From NCBI GenBank assembly GCA_003538625.1, contig DPRR01000029.1:434001-498000 (forward strand): a stretch of 64,000 nucleotides of DNA. The letters are read 5' to 3'. Below are positions 17,527 through 25,508 of the stretch, piece by piece. Below the pieces are notes generated by a model. That model was not told where the DNA came from. It was given only the letters and a program-made list of their open reading frames with translations, and searched no databases. The translations under genes and the position numbers were made by a program. Origin of the DNA: Ignavibacteriales bacterium. GTDB taxonomy: Bacteria > Bacteroidota > Ignavibacteria > Ignavibacteriales > Ignavibacteriaceae. Each line of letters begins with the position of its first letter. The first letter of the stretch is position 1.

Positions 17527-18351
17527 TCACTTAGCCTTAAGCTTAAGTGCTTTTCTTTTTATTCGCTTCCGGGCATTTTCAACATCTTTCACCTCAATGC
17601 CCAGCTTCTCTGCTATATCTATATTGGATTTATTTCCTTCAAGTATTTCAATTAAAACAAAAAATGCATTTTCATCTTCTTCCAGTTCGCTCTCCAGTTG
17701 CTCTATCAATTCTTCCTTATCATAACTCTCAAAATCAAATTCATCTTCAAATTTTTTCTTATCAGCTTTGTACAATTCCGTATCAATTATTGTGTCTTCA
17801 CTTGCTTTGCCTTCTCTGTCTGCGTAGTTAAGGGGGATAATTCTTCTTTTCTTTGATCCGTTTTTATTTTTTTTCTGTTCTGTTTCTCCCGCTTCTAAAA
17901 AGTTGTATAATGGATTTTCAATGTCCAATATTTTATCTGCTTCTATTCTGATTAAACTCACTATTACCATCATTATCAGTTGCTCAATTTTCGGGATTCT
18001 ATTTTTTTTCCACTTTCGTTTTCCCTCTAATATCCTTTCAACAGCCTCTCCCAATACATCTTCCGGCATCAATCTGCCGTCATTTTTCCCGCCCATTATC
18101 ATTGGTATTTTGCGCTCTGCATACTTAATTAATTTAACAGATAAATTTTTATCCCCCTTAAATGCAGCCTCCAGTGCATCTGTAGTCTCTTCAATAGATG
18201 CAATCACATCCCCCGCAAGCCGGGGAAAGACTTCATCATCGCTTTCATTTACTTCCTCCACAGAAGAAGATTTTTCAGATTTCCTGATTGAAACCTGTTC
18301 ATTCGGTTCTGATGGCTGTACAAAACCATCGGGATTCAGAAACATATTCAT
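17527..18351 (-). CDS. RNA polymerase sigma-like protein
   Basis: A 274-residue protein. Residues 90-145 (MPEDVLGEAVERILEGKRKW, then VIVSLIRIEADKIL) resemble a sigma region 2-like helical bundle. The C-terminus ILEGNKSNIDIAEKLGIEVKDVENARKRIKRKALKLKAK is a clear region 4-type helix-turn-helix. The segment between is very acidic. The start was set at ATG 18349-18351, which has AAGGA six bases upstream. It heads a three-gene unit with the small helical protein and the ImmA/IrrE protease. It could be a divergent ECF-type or phage-type sigma factor, or a DNA-binding regulator using only the HTH. Confidence 0.6.
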   Translation of the reverse strand: MNMFLNPDGFVQPSEPNEQVSIRKSEKSSSVEEVNESDDEVFPRLAGDVIASIEETTDALEAAFKGDKNLSVKLIKYAERKIPMIMGGKNDGRLMPEDVLGEAVERILEGKRKWKKNRIPKIEQLIMMVIVSLIRIEADKILDIENPLYNFLEAGETEQKKNKNGSKKRRIIPLNYADREGKASEDTIIDTELYKADKKKFEDEFDFESYDKEELIEQLESELEEDENAFFVLIEILEGNKSNIDIAEKLGIEVKDVENARKRIKRKALKLKAK

Positions 18352-18649
18352 CAATAATCCTTTTATTGTTAATATTTATAAAACTCTAAATGTAAATACT
18401 CATTATTCTTTTCACTGTTGCCACCCTTCACCTGTCTGCCTTCAGGCAAGTTTTATTTCCGCAATTGTCATCCTGAATTTATTTCAGGATCTGTATCAAG
18501 TTTCATTTCAGGCTCTGTCCACGTTGCCTCATAAGTTCTAAATTGTCAAGCTGAGCTGAGCCTGCCGAAGTATCGAAGGGTGCTCGAAGTATCATCCCGC
18601 TTGCCACTATATGGCGCTGAGCCATGCCTACCGGTAGTAGATCCTTTTG

Positions 18650-18855
18650 GTGCAGGCAGGTATCCATCCCTCTGGGGTCAAGAAAGATTAAATCCCGATA
18701 GGGATGAAATGTTTATAGATACATTGTTAAGAACAACAAATAAAATCCCTTTAGGGATGATATAGAATGATTAGATTTATTCTAAAATCAAACAAATAAG
18801 CCAATTTCCAATGGAAAATACAGTTGTTAAGTTGATGCCTATGCATTTCCACGGG
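18650..18855 (+). repeat. Roughly 200-bp structured repeat, copy A
   Basis: Contains in order AAATCCCGATAGGGATGAAA, TTTATAGATA, AAATCCCTTTAGGGATGATA, CCAATTTCCAATGGAAAA and GTTGATGCCTATGC. The reverse complement of 31816-32037 has the same blocks in the same order and spacing. A partial plus-strand copy of the right end lies at about 32090-32172. Each block is itself a small hairpin (ATCCCGATAGGGAT, ATCCCTTTAGGGAT, TTTCCAATGGAAA). Confidence 0.8.
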
Positions 18856-19034
18856 TACATCATTTTAAATTTTTCAGAAGTCTCATACACATATACTTTA
18901 AAAACTCCCATTTTGCCGTCCGTGCTAAGAAAAAAAATAATGGAAAAATTTCTTTTTTTAAAGTATTTGCTGATAAGAAAGGAAAAAAAATTAAAACAAT
19001 GATCGAACTGATTAAAATATTTGAGCTTGGTTCT

Positions 19035-19111
19035 CGGTTATCTTGCGGTATACTTTCGGTTATATTTCGGTTGATTCTCGCTCTCTTCTCGGTCAATAGC
19101 CGTTCAAAAAG
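19035..19111 (+). repeat. Seven-unit direct repeat with exact 11-bp period
   Basis: CGGT (or CG) recurs at 19035, 19046, 19057, 19068, 19079, 19090 and 19101. The best units read CGGTTATCTTG, CGGTATACTTT, CGGTTATATTT and CGGTTGATTCT; the last three are weaker. An 11-bp period places each unit on nearly the same helix face, as in protein-binding arrays. No function is assigned. Confidence 0.65.
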
Positions 19112-19461
19112 AAAAAGCTGCGATCAGGTAATTCTGCCTGATTTAATTAAAATCGAAATCCTCTTCCCCCGCGCCCCTCCTATCTAACTCCCTCCATTTT
19201 AGAAAGGGAGGGAAGGGGTGGGTTAATCCTTCTATTCTATATGTCATCCTGTGCAATGTCACCCTGAGCTGAGCCTGCCTCCCGGAGGGACGGCCTGTAC
19301 TGTGCAATGTCACCCTGAGCTCAGCCTGTACTGAGCCTGTCGAAGTATCGAAGGGTCGGGAGGAGAAAAGAAGAGGGGTTCTCCTGTCTCGATATATCAG
19401 GCGGAACATTCCGTTACAGTAATAAAATTTATTCAATCATAAAAAAAAAGGAAAAACTAAA

Positions 19462-20148
19462 ATGGCTGATTTAAGAAAAAAAGTGCTCGGCACTGTAAGT
19501 GGCGCGGTAGGTGATATACTCTTCCGCGCAAAAAATGGTAAAAACTATGTGGGTACCCGTCCCTTATCTTTTATGCCGGGTACGGATGAAAGGTCCGTTG
19601 CAAGACGTGCACGATTTGCTATGGCAACACGCCTCGCAAAACCAATTAATTCAATCTATCATTTAAAATCACTTTGGAAAACTATTACACCTGTCGGTTT
19701 ATCTCCTTACAACCAGATAGTCAAAGCCAACTACTCAAACGTGCAATCCGATTCAGTCGGTGATCTCGTAAGATTAGTTCCCGATATTGGCTTTTCCGTT
19801 CAGGTCACATCAATCACAGTTGATGCAGCTCATCTTGCAGTTACTTTAGATAGTCTCACCTCAAGCTCCGGTATAGATCCCGCCTCCGAACTCTTTTTTC
19901 AGTTGGTTGGTGTAATTCATTTAACCAATCCCGTTGCAGAAGGTCCTGATATTCATTCTTTCTTTCGCATTATTTCAGATGAACAGGCACTGGCACTCAA
20001 CACTGAAATAAACTTTGATGTCACATTCTACGATCAGACATCACAGTTAATCGAACTATATCAGGATAGAAAAGTGTTCCTCACACTCCTCACACTGGAT
20101 GTAGACAAGAATGTTATCAACTACTCCAACACATTCTTCAACACATAA
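19462..20148 (+). CDS. DUF6266-like hypothetical protein
   Basis: A 228-residue protein. The N-terminus ADLRKKVLGTVSGAVGDILFRAKNGKNYV followed by GTRPLSFMPGTDERSVARRARF resembles the start of DUF6266-type proteins found singly or in tandem in Bacteroidota, whose function is not known. The remainder is beta-rich with alternating hydrophobic and polar residues. The gene stands alone on the plus strand between repeat-rich regions and has its own hairpin terminator 9 bp after the stop. Base use is more GC-balanced than in neighbouring TA genes, so it may have arrived separately. The match is remembered, not computed. Confidence 0.5.
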   Translation: MADLRKKVLGTVSGAVGDILFRAKNGKNYVGTRPLSFMPGTDERSVARRARFAMATRLAKPINSIYHLKSLWKTITPVGLSPYNQIVKANYSNVQSDSVGDLVRLVPDIGFSVQVTSITVDAAHLAVTLDSLTSSSGIDPASELFFQLVGVIHLTNPVAEGPDIHSFFRIISDEQALALNTEINFDVTFYDQTSQLIELYQDRKVFLTLLTLDVDKNVINYSNTFFNT

Positions 20149-20156
20149 AAAAAATA

Positions 20157-20181
20157 GGCACAGTACAACGCTGTGCCTTTC
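20157..20181 (+). terminator. Hairpin terminator after the DUF6266-like gene
   Basis: Stem GGCACAG (20157-20163) pairs with CTGTGCC (20171-20177) and is followed by TTTCCT. An A-run precedes it, so it could also work leftward. Confidence 0.75.
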
Positions 20182-20727
20182 CTATTGCTGGCTGTCACCA
20201 ACCACTTGGTGACGTTCCTCAGAACTTCAAAATCCTAGGCTTACATCCATTCAAGCCTTGTTCGATATTCATTATTCAAAATACAAGCTACCGCATTGTC
20301 TATACCGTAAAGACGACTCGGTGAGTCGTCTCAAAACCAAATACAGTAAAGACGCAGCATGCTACGTCTCTACGAAACTTCATTATTCAAAATTCAGTAT
20401 TCAAAATTCGATATTCAAAAAATATTTCCCTGGCTGTCACCAACCACCTGGTGACATTCCTCAGAACTTCAAAATTCCGGGCATCCATTCCTTAGTGACT
20501 TGTTCAATATTCGTTAGTCAAAATACAAAACGCCGCAGCGCAGCGTCTATACAGTAAAGACGTAGCACATGCTACGTCTCTACGAAACTTCATTATTCAT
20601 AATTCATTATTCAAAATTCGGTATTCAAAAAAGATTTCCCTGGTTGTCACCAACCACTTGGTGACATTCCCTTTTCAGTAGTGATCGATCTCCCAATCAA
20701 TCCGTTGTATTTAAGCTGGGTGATTTC
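20182..20727. repeat. Array of palindromic repeats between two genes
   Basis: Three GTCACCAACCACTTGGTGAC-type hairpin units (about 20192-20240, 20433-20480, 20643-20670) alternate with two blocks that contain AGACGACTCGGTGAGTCGTCT or GACGTAGC...GCTACGTC palindromes (20290-20420, 20528-20620). Each is followed by AACTTCATTATTCAAAATTC-like text. No gene is seen. Confidence 0.8.
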
Positions 20728-20928
20728 TTATGCAAACTCGAATTGCAATTTTTTAAGTTCCGGTAAAGGAATTCTTTTACTCATCCCTAAAATTTCAATC
20801 CCTACTACTTGATCATTAGCATTAAAATCTAAGATAATACCTTCTTTAACTTCTTCAGATTCAACGATGGTTGATTCATCAAATCGAAGATATAGAGCAT
20901 CTACTTGCTCGTCATACTGTAATTTCAT
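20728..20928 (-). CDS. DUF2283 family small protein
   Basis: A 66-residue protein with the full DUF2283 pattern: MKLQYDEQVDALYLRFDES, then EEVKEGIILDFNANDQVVGIEILGMSKR and a C-terminal amphipathic LPELKKLQFEF. Members are small stand-alone proteins often encoded beside DUF4258 or other small TA-like genes; their role is not established. No partner is visible here: repeats lie on both sides. Length is typical and no damage is seen. Confidence 0.85.
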   Translation of the reverse strand: MKLQYDEQVDALYLRFDESTIVESEEVKEGIILDFNANDQVVGIEILGMSKRIPLPELKKLQFEFA

Positions 20929-21347
20929 AATAATTTGCCTTTCATTCGTCTGTCAAAAAATACTGTTATAACAAGACTGGATTAATTGTTTTATTACAAA
21001 CAATTCTAAGTATTTTTAATATTTAGCAATGCTTAAAATTACAAATTGCAAAATAGAAATGAAAAGAGTAAAGTTTTACTCCCCGATTGAGAAGTGCCCC
21101 GCCAAAGATGGAGCGCAACCAGAAGTTAAGTGCGAAAGAGATTGTCATTTCTGGCACAGCCATCCCAATGGGAGACCATCGGGGGCCTGCCTGCCGTTAG
21201 GCAGGAAATCTTAAAGATCTCTCACCCCTACGGGGATTCTTCCTTAGGAATGGCTATGCCAGAGATGACATTTGTAGTGTTATCTTTGAAGGTATTACTA
21301 ATAACTACTCACTCCGCCATAAACGGTAAGTCCGCTCCAACATAATT
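20929..21347. repeat. Intergenic region with repeat blocks and a possible gene remnant
   Basis: A plus-strand frame from about 21059 (MKRVKFYSPIEKCPAKDGAQ) runs into a GGCACAGCCATCCC unit near 21150. It may be a repeat-truncated remnant, but I cannot name it. GCCTGCCTGCCGTTAGGCAGG-type palindromes (about 21187-21208) and a CACCCCTACGGGGATTC unit followed by TTCCTTAGGAATGGC (21222-21255) follow. Confidence 0.55.
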
Positions 21348-21680
21348 TTATAAACTACGCGAATAGATTTCTAATCCTTCACTAACAATGGTTGCGCTAA
21401 AAGGATCTGCATCATTAAATTCTGAAGATAAAAAGGGATGTGGCTCGATAACTTCATCAAATTGTCTGCAGTACTTCATCAACTCTAACCTTGTTGTAAA
21501 TCTATCTTTAGAATAATTCCTCAACACAATTGCAATATCTATATCACTTTCAGAATTCACTTCATTTTTTACTTGTGATCCAAATAAAAAAACTTTCTCT
21601 ACAGGATAGCCATCCTTTAGCAGCAATTCATAAAACTTGTGAACGATATCTTTTATTTGTTCAATTGATCTATAAGCCAT
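21348..21680 (-). CDS. MNT-domain nucleotidyltransferase antitoxin
   Basis: A 110-residue minimal nucleotidyltransferase with the polymerase-beta signature GSQVKNEVNSESDIDIAIV (GSx10DxD). In HEPN/MNT type VII systems the MNT protein adds AMP to, and so neutralises, the HEPN RNase. The gene start lies inside the end of the HEPN reading frame (28-base overlap), the typical coupled arrangement. Because the HEPN frame carries a nonsense codon, this antitoxin may now be unneeded. No damage to the MNT frame itself is visible. Confidence 0.85.
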   Translation of the reverse strand: MAYRSIEQIKDIVHKFYELLLKDGYPVEKVFLFGSQVKNEVNSESDIDIAIVLRNYSKDRFTTRLELMKYCRQFDEVIEPHPFLSSEFNDADPFSATIVSEGLEIYSRSL

Positions 21681-22045
21681 TTTCTTAATTCAATAATTTT
21701 AGTTTTATAATAAAGTGTAAACTCATCATCAGCTTTTATGTAAAATTCTTTTTTATAATCGGGATATCGCGCCTCAATATTAAAAGCGGTTATAATATCT
21801 AAAAGGTCTGCTAGTGCACTATCTATTTCCAATCCTGCAGCAATCGCTAATTTATTTAAGTCGTGAATTTTGGGAATAGATTGAGCGTTGTTTTTGATAG
21901 TAATTGCTTTTAATAATTTCTCAATAACCAGATGCCCAAGAAACAGACACCAAACATAATCTTTGCTTAGATAAAGATTTTACATAGCTCTAAAATCGAA
22001 ATCAGATGCATCAATCCAATATTTTATAATTTCATCTTTTGTCAT
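21653..22045 (-). pseudogene. HEPN-domain toxin gene broken by one in-frame stop
   Basis: Reading from ATG 22043-22045 gives 130 codons to a TAA at 21653-21655 in a single frame, interrupted only by TAA at codon 22 (21980-21982). Before it the peptide is MTKDEIIKYWIDASDFDFRAM; after it NLYLSKDYVWCLFLGHLVIE and then KLLKAITIKN. This is a standard HEPN protein in which homologues have AMENL at the stop, so a single G-to-T change (GAA to TAA) explains it. The second half keeps IHDLNKLA and RYPDY. Re-initiation downstream is possible but no good start is apparent. Confidence 0.75.
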
Positions 22046-22844
22046 AACATAAAAATATAAAGAAATACTACTTAATCACAACGGGTGTCTTTCACTGTAA
22101 GCTTCACTCCTGGCATTCTACAATTTGATGTACTCTCATATCTGGTATTTATCCTCCAGCATTCAGTATCTCCCGAAGGGACAAGCAGCATCTCCCGAAG
22201 GGACAAGCAGCATCCATTTCCGATTCAATCGCATAGGAGTCAACTTAGCGATATTTACCTTTTTATAGCCCCGTCACCTGCCTACCGCAGGCAGGTTTAT
22301 GGCGGGGTAAGTAAAATTAGAACAGAAACCTGGACTTTAGTCCAAATAAAGAATCAACTTTGGACTAAAGCCCCATAATTAATCGGATAATTGTTTTCCC
22401 CACCTTAAAAGGGTCTGTTGCAGAAGTCAAATGAATGTCATTTCGACCGAAGGGAGAAATCTTTTTCGTAGTATAATCGAAAGATTTCTCAGTCGAAGAC
22501 TCCTTCGAAATGACCCTTTCGGAGTTATGCAACACACCTTAAAAGGTGGGGCTATTTAATTGCAAAATTTATATATACATATATGGCTGTCACCAACCAC
22601 TTGGTGCCATTCCTCAGAACTTCAAAATTCCGGGTATCAACCCCTTCGGGATTTGTTCAATATTCATCATTCTTCTGCATTGTCATTTCGGCCCCGACGA
22701 GTCGGGGGAGCCTGCCTGCCGGTAGGCAGGAAATCTATTGCATTAAATAATTAGTCATATCAACTATTATAAGGTTTAATATCTCCTACCTCTGGCAGGC
22801 AAGTTCCTCATTTCAATCGTCTAGATAAGATCCCCTAAAAAATG
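22046..22844. other. Repeat-rich intergenic region with a MITE-like insertion
   Basis: Contents: duplicated AAGGGACAAGCAGCATC text at about 22184-22215; a CGATTCAATCGCATAGGAGT unit near 22223; a CCTGCCTACCGCAGGCAGG palindrome near 22271; a MITE-like element at 22401-22546; a GTCACCAACCACTTGGTG unit at 22588; and a CCTGCCTGCCGGTAGGCAGG unit at about 22711-22730. No gene is seen. Confidence 0.7.
22401..22546. mobile_element. MITE-like element with 12-bp direct flanks
   Basis: CACCTTAAAAGG occurs at 22401-22412 and again at 22535-22546. The DNA between starts GTCTGTTGCA and ends ATGCAACA, giving short terminal inverted repeats (TGTTGCA/TGCAACA). The core is an inverted pair: CATTTCGACCGAAGGGAGAA against TTCTCAGTCGAAGACTCCTTCGAAATG. 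The flanking bases join to a palindrome (CCCCACCTTAAAAGGTGGGG) when the element and one flank are removed, so the insertion split a hairpin. Confidence 0.65.
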
Positions 22845-23126
22845 CTAATATACTTCTTCGTGGCTGCCTATATTAATTAGCAGAATTTCTGTTTCATTAT
22901 TATCCGGATTTTTAACAAACGAATAAACAATGCGTACATCATACTCTACTGTACAAGCCCAGTTACCATCCAAAATCCCTTTCAGTTTATGGGATTTCAA
23001 TTCGGAATAGAAAGGATCTTTTTGAAGTAATCGCAGCACTCCAATAATTTTATTGTTAAGCTCAGGGTTATTTTTTGTTATTTTTTTGAAGGCTCTCTTG
23101 AAGGAAGAAGACCAATTTAAAATCAT
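22845..23126 (-). CDS. RelE-superfamily toxin
   Basis: A 93-residue protein: NWSSSFKRAFKKITKNNPELNNKII at the start, a KDPFYSELKSHKLKGILDGNWACTVEYDVRIVYSF core and ILLINIGSHEEVY at the end. This is the complete RelE/YafQ-type fold with the basic KLKG and R-I-V-Y-x-F segments; the final SHEEVY replaces the usual terminal GTHDEVY-type strand. Such toxins cleave mRNA at the ribosome. The start overlaps the antitoxin stop by one base (ATGA/TAATG type). Unlike several neighbours, this toxin appears intact. Confidence 0.85.
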   Translation of the reverse strand: MILNWSSSFKRAFKKITKNNPELNNKIIGVLRLLQKDPFYSELKSHKLKGILDGNWACTVEYDVRIVYSFVKNPDNNETEILLINIGSHEEVY

Positions 23127-23344
23127 TATTTATTTTCCAGGTCTTTTAAAAAATCATCAACATTCCCTTTTCCGGTTTTGTTAGAAAGATATTCTTCGTT
23201 GCTTTCTTTTACTGTATTAGCCAGAGCTTTTCTTTTAGCTTCAATAACTCTTTTGTGAATAATCTCTGAGATCATCAGCTGATCGTCTAATGGGAGTTTG
23301 GATACATTTTCCAAAAAATCCTCTATAAAATTTGAAGGTTGCAT
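23126..23344 (-). CDS. Antitoxin partner of the RelE-type toxin
   Basis: A 72-residue helical protein (MQPSNFIEDFLENVSKLPLDDQLMISEII) with a charged C-terminal segment (GNVDDFLKDLENK). It directly precedes and overlaps the toxin gene by one base, so the pair is co-translated. It resembles the small antitoxins that accompany the YafQ/RelE-like toxins of Bacteroidota. Assignment rests on size, order and coupling; no named DNA-binding fold is evident. Confidence 0.75.
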   Translation of the reverse strand: MQPSNFIEDFLENVSKLPLDDQLMISEIIHKRVIEAKRKALANTVKESNEEYLSNKTGKGNVDDFLKDLENK

Positions 23345-24194
23345 TGTATATCTTTCAATATGAATATAACTTAAAAATAAGGTTTATGTATACCTATTTC
23401 AATAAAAAAAACATTAAACTTTTTATTTCTATAATGTTAAAAGTAAACGGCGACTTTTTCCTCAGAACTTCAAAATTCAGGGTATCCATCCATTCGTGCC
23501 TTGTTCAATATTCATTATTCAAAATACAAAACGCCGCAGCGTCTATACCGTAAAGGCGACTCGGTGAGTCGTCTCAAAACCAAATACAGTAAAGACGTAG
23601 CATGCTACGTCTCTACAAACTTCATTATTCAAAATTCAGTATTCAAAATTCGATATTCAAAAAAGATTTCCCTGGCTGTCACCAACCACTTGGTGACATT
23701 CTTCAGAACTTCAAAATTCAAGGCATCCATCCCTTCGGAACTTGTTCAGTATTCGTCATTCTGCTGTCTTGTCATTTCTGGCACAGCCATCCCAATGGGA
23801 GACCATCGGGGGCCTGCCTGCCGTTAGGCAGGAAATCTATTGCGTTAAATGATTAGTAACGCATTTAAAAATGTGAATAAGATCTCCAACCTCCGGCAGG
23901 CAAGCTCCTCATTTCAATCGTCGAGATGACATTTGTAGTGTTATCTTTGAAGGTATTACTAATCACTGATCACACTTTTGTTTTGTCATTTCGACCGAAG
24001 GGAGAAATCTTAAAGATCTCTCACCCCTACGGGGATTCTTCCTTAGGAATGGCTATGCCAGAGATGACATTTGTAGTGTTATCTTTGAAGGTATTACTAA
24101 TCACTATTTACTACTTACAGTTCACTCCGCCTCGGTGGATCTCACTCCGTGGCAAATTGTAAATTACAAGAGTGTTATGGCTGGAATAGGTTTG
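23345..24194. repeat. Long repeat array
   Basis: A block with the perfect palindrome AGACGTAGCATGCTACGTCT at 23593-23612 (block 23525-23640) is followed by a GTCACCAACCACTTGGTGAC unit (23678-23697), a GGCACAGCCATCCC unit near 23779 and a GCCTGCCTGCCGTTAGGCAGG palindrome near 23814. Then come TTCGACCGAAGGGAGAAATC near 23988 and a CACCCCTACGGGGATTC/TTCCTTAGGAATGGC unit near 24023-24056. The phrase GTGTTATCTTTGAAGGTATT occurs twice (23937 and 24077). No gene is seen. Confidence 0.8.
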
Positions 24195-24821
24195 CTACAA
24201 AAATTTAGCAAACTCCGTTTCGAAATGTTTTTTAATTTCCGTTAAAGAGATTTGATATTTAGGATAAAGATGATTTATGTTCTCATCTTCAATGTCTTTT
24301 ATGTATGTCAGCTCCATCCCAAAAACTTTCTTATTCATACCGGGTATATAAAAAGAAGCAAAATTATATATGTCTTTTAGACTGTACTTTTCTTTATTTA
24401 TAACATACAAGTCATAATAATCCCTGTACTTTGCTCTTAATGAGAGTGTATTAATTTTCATAGCACATAAAAGTTTAAGATCTGCAATAAAAATATTTTT
24501 AATGATATTAGTTCGATTTTCCTTTAAAACTTCCCAATCATTCGCAAAAAAAGTGATTTTTGCATCATCAATAATAAAATCAGCGTACACTGAACTAATA
24601 TTAGCGATATCAACTTTATGCCGTCTGGAAAGCTTTTTCGGAAGTTCATTAAGAATCGCAGGTAATTCATTTTGCCACGTAAAGAAATCCAGGTCCTCAG
24701 ATAAACGATGCTTAAGGTAATATGATATTGCACTGCCTCCGACAAAGGTAAAATCTTTTAATAAAATTTCTTCCGCTAATTCATTAAAAATAACCTGTGT
24801 TTTTTCAGTCAGGAATTTCAT
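24195..24821 (-). CDS. AbiEii/AbiGii-type nucleotidyltransferase toxin
   Basis: A 208-residue protein (from the ATG at 24819-24821) with VGGSAISYYLKHRLSEDLDFF, the GSx-DxD nucleotidyltransferase motif, then MKINTLSLRAKYRDYYDLYVI, the downstream basic/acidic motif of this family. AbiEii-like toxins transfer nucleotides to tRNA or other RNA and are neutralised by a partner antitoxin. An upstream in-frame ATG (24848) exists, but the chosen one lies near the end of the overlapping partner gene, the normal coupling. The frame looks intact. Confidence 0.85.
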   Translation of the reverse strand: MKFLTEKTQVIFNELAEEILLKDFTFVGGSAISYYLKHRLSEDLDFFTWQNELPAILNELPKKLSRRHKVDIANISSVYADFIIDDAKITFFANDWEVLKENRTNIIKNIFIADLKLLCAMKINTLSLRAKYRDYYDLYVINKEKYSLKDIYNFASFYIPGMNKKVFGMELTYIKDIEDENINHLYPKYQISLTEIKKHFETEFAKFL

Positions 24822-25107
24822 TAATGTAATCCCTTCTGGTTTTATCATGTTGTCTTAAATAATCAGTTATTTCATCATCAATAAAAGATATTTTGAAGAT
24901 GAACTTTGCAAGGAAATAATTTAATTTGATTAACCTTTTATCAGGTAAAAGAAATCTTTCCCAAACATCCTTACATCTGCTCAAGCCGTATTTATCGATT
25001 ATTGCTTTGATAGAATCAATATCCGCATATTTAAGTGTGTGCTCAATAATCAGGACTTCCGATTGAGGTTCTTCTGAATAACTCCAATATTTTAATGGTT
25101 TATCCAT
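24805..25107 (-). CDS. Antitoxin-like partner of the AbiEii nucleotidyltransferase
   Basis: A 100-residue protein (MDKPLKYWSYSEEPQSEVLIIEH, then DSIKAIIDKYGLSRCKDVWERFLLPDKRL). Proteins of this type are regularly encoded just before AbiEii-like nucleotidyltransferases in Bacteroidota and contain a VWER/LPDxRxxxLN segment. They are assumed to be the antitoxin or regulator. It overlaps the next gene by 17 bases. Function is inferred from position; I do not recognise a characterised domain. Confidence 0.65.
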   Translation of the reverse strand: MDKPLKYWSYSEEPQSEVLIIEHTLKYADIDSIKAIIDKYGLSRCKDVWERFLLPDKRLIKLNYFLAKFIFKISFIDDEITDYLRQHDKTRRDYINEIPD

Positions 25108-25508
25108 AATTAAAAATGATATTAGGTAATAATATTTTAAGTATTAATATAATCTATACTGAAACACGGTTTTATAACTTTAGTAACTTACAAAAAATTT
25201 CAGATAATAGTTAATGGCATCAATATTTTGAAAGCATTGTAAATTCTATAACTAAGAACATTCGTGTTTTAATTGATTTTACTTTAAGAAAGCGATTGAT
25301 TGTAAGTTGTTAGGAATTAGATGTTAGTTATTAGTTGTTAGTCGATTAGTCATATCAACTGGTATTAAGTTTAAGATCTACTACCTTCGGTAGTCAAGCT
25401 CACCCCTACGGGGATTCTTCCTTAGGAATGGCTATGCCAGAGATGACATATGGAGTGTTAACTTTTTCAGGTATTACTAATCACTATTTACTACTTACTA
25501 CTCACTAC
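25108..25508. other. Intergenic region with a repeat block
   Basis: 25108-25310 is AT-rich with nothing that I recognise. 25336-25508 holds a compound block: a CTACCTTCGGTAG hairpin (25380-25392), CACCCCTACGGGG, TTCCTTAGGAATGGCTATGCC, then TACTACTCACTAC text. Its end runs into the 3' end of the next pseudogene. Confidence 0.65.

Larger units (their letters stand above)
18352..19461. other. Long intergenic region with several repeat families
   Basis: Contents: TGAGCTGAGCCTGCCGAAGT-type units at about 18550-18590 and 19255-19345; one copy of a roughly 200-bp element (18650-18855); an array with strict 11-bp period at 19035-19111; and a CCCTCC...GGGAGGG hairpin at about 19188-19212. Frames in this stretch on either strand are not convincing genes. 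Confidence 0.7.

Noticed and set aside
18811..18900. MPMHFHGYII peptide resembling the HUH motif (MPNHFHG) of REP-associated transposases
   Set aside because: The DNA coding for it is the right end of the ~200-bp repeat (GTTGATGCCTATGC...), which in other copies does not encode this motif; no other RAYT motifs follow. Treated as coincidence.
21059..21150. Possible rRNA-like or small-protein fragment (GAAGTTAAGTGCG near 21121)
   Set aside because: The resemblance to a 5S rRNA segment is only about a dozen bases and no second half follows; kept only as an unnamed remnant in the intergenic entry.
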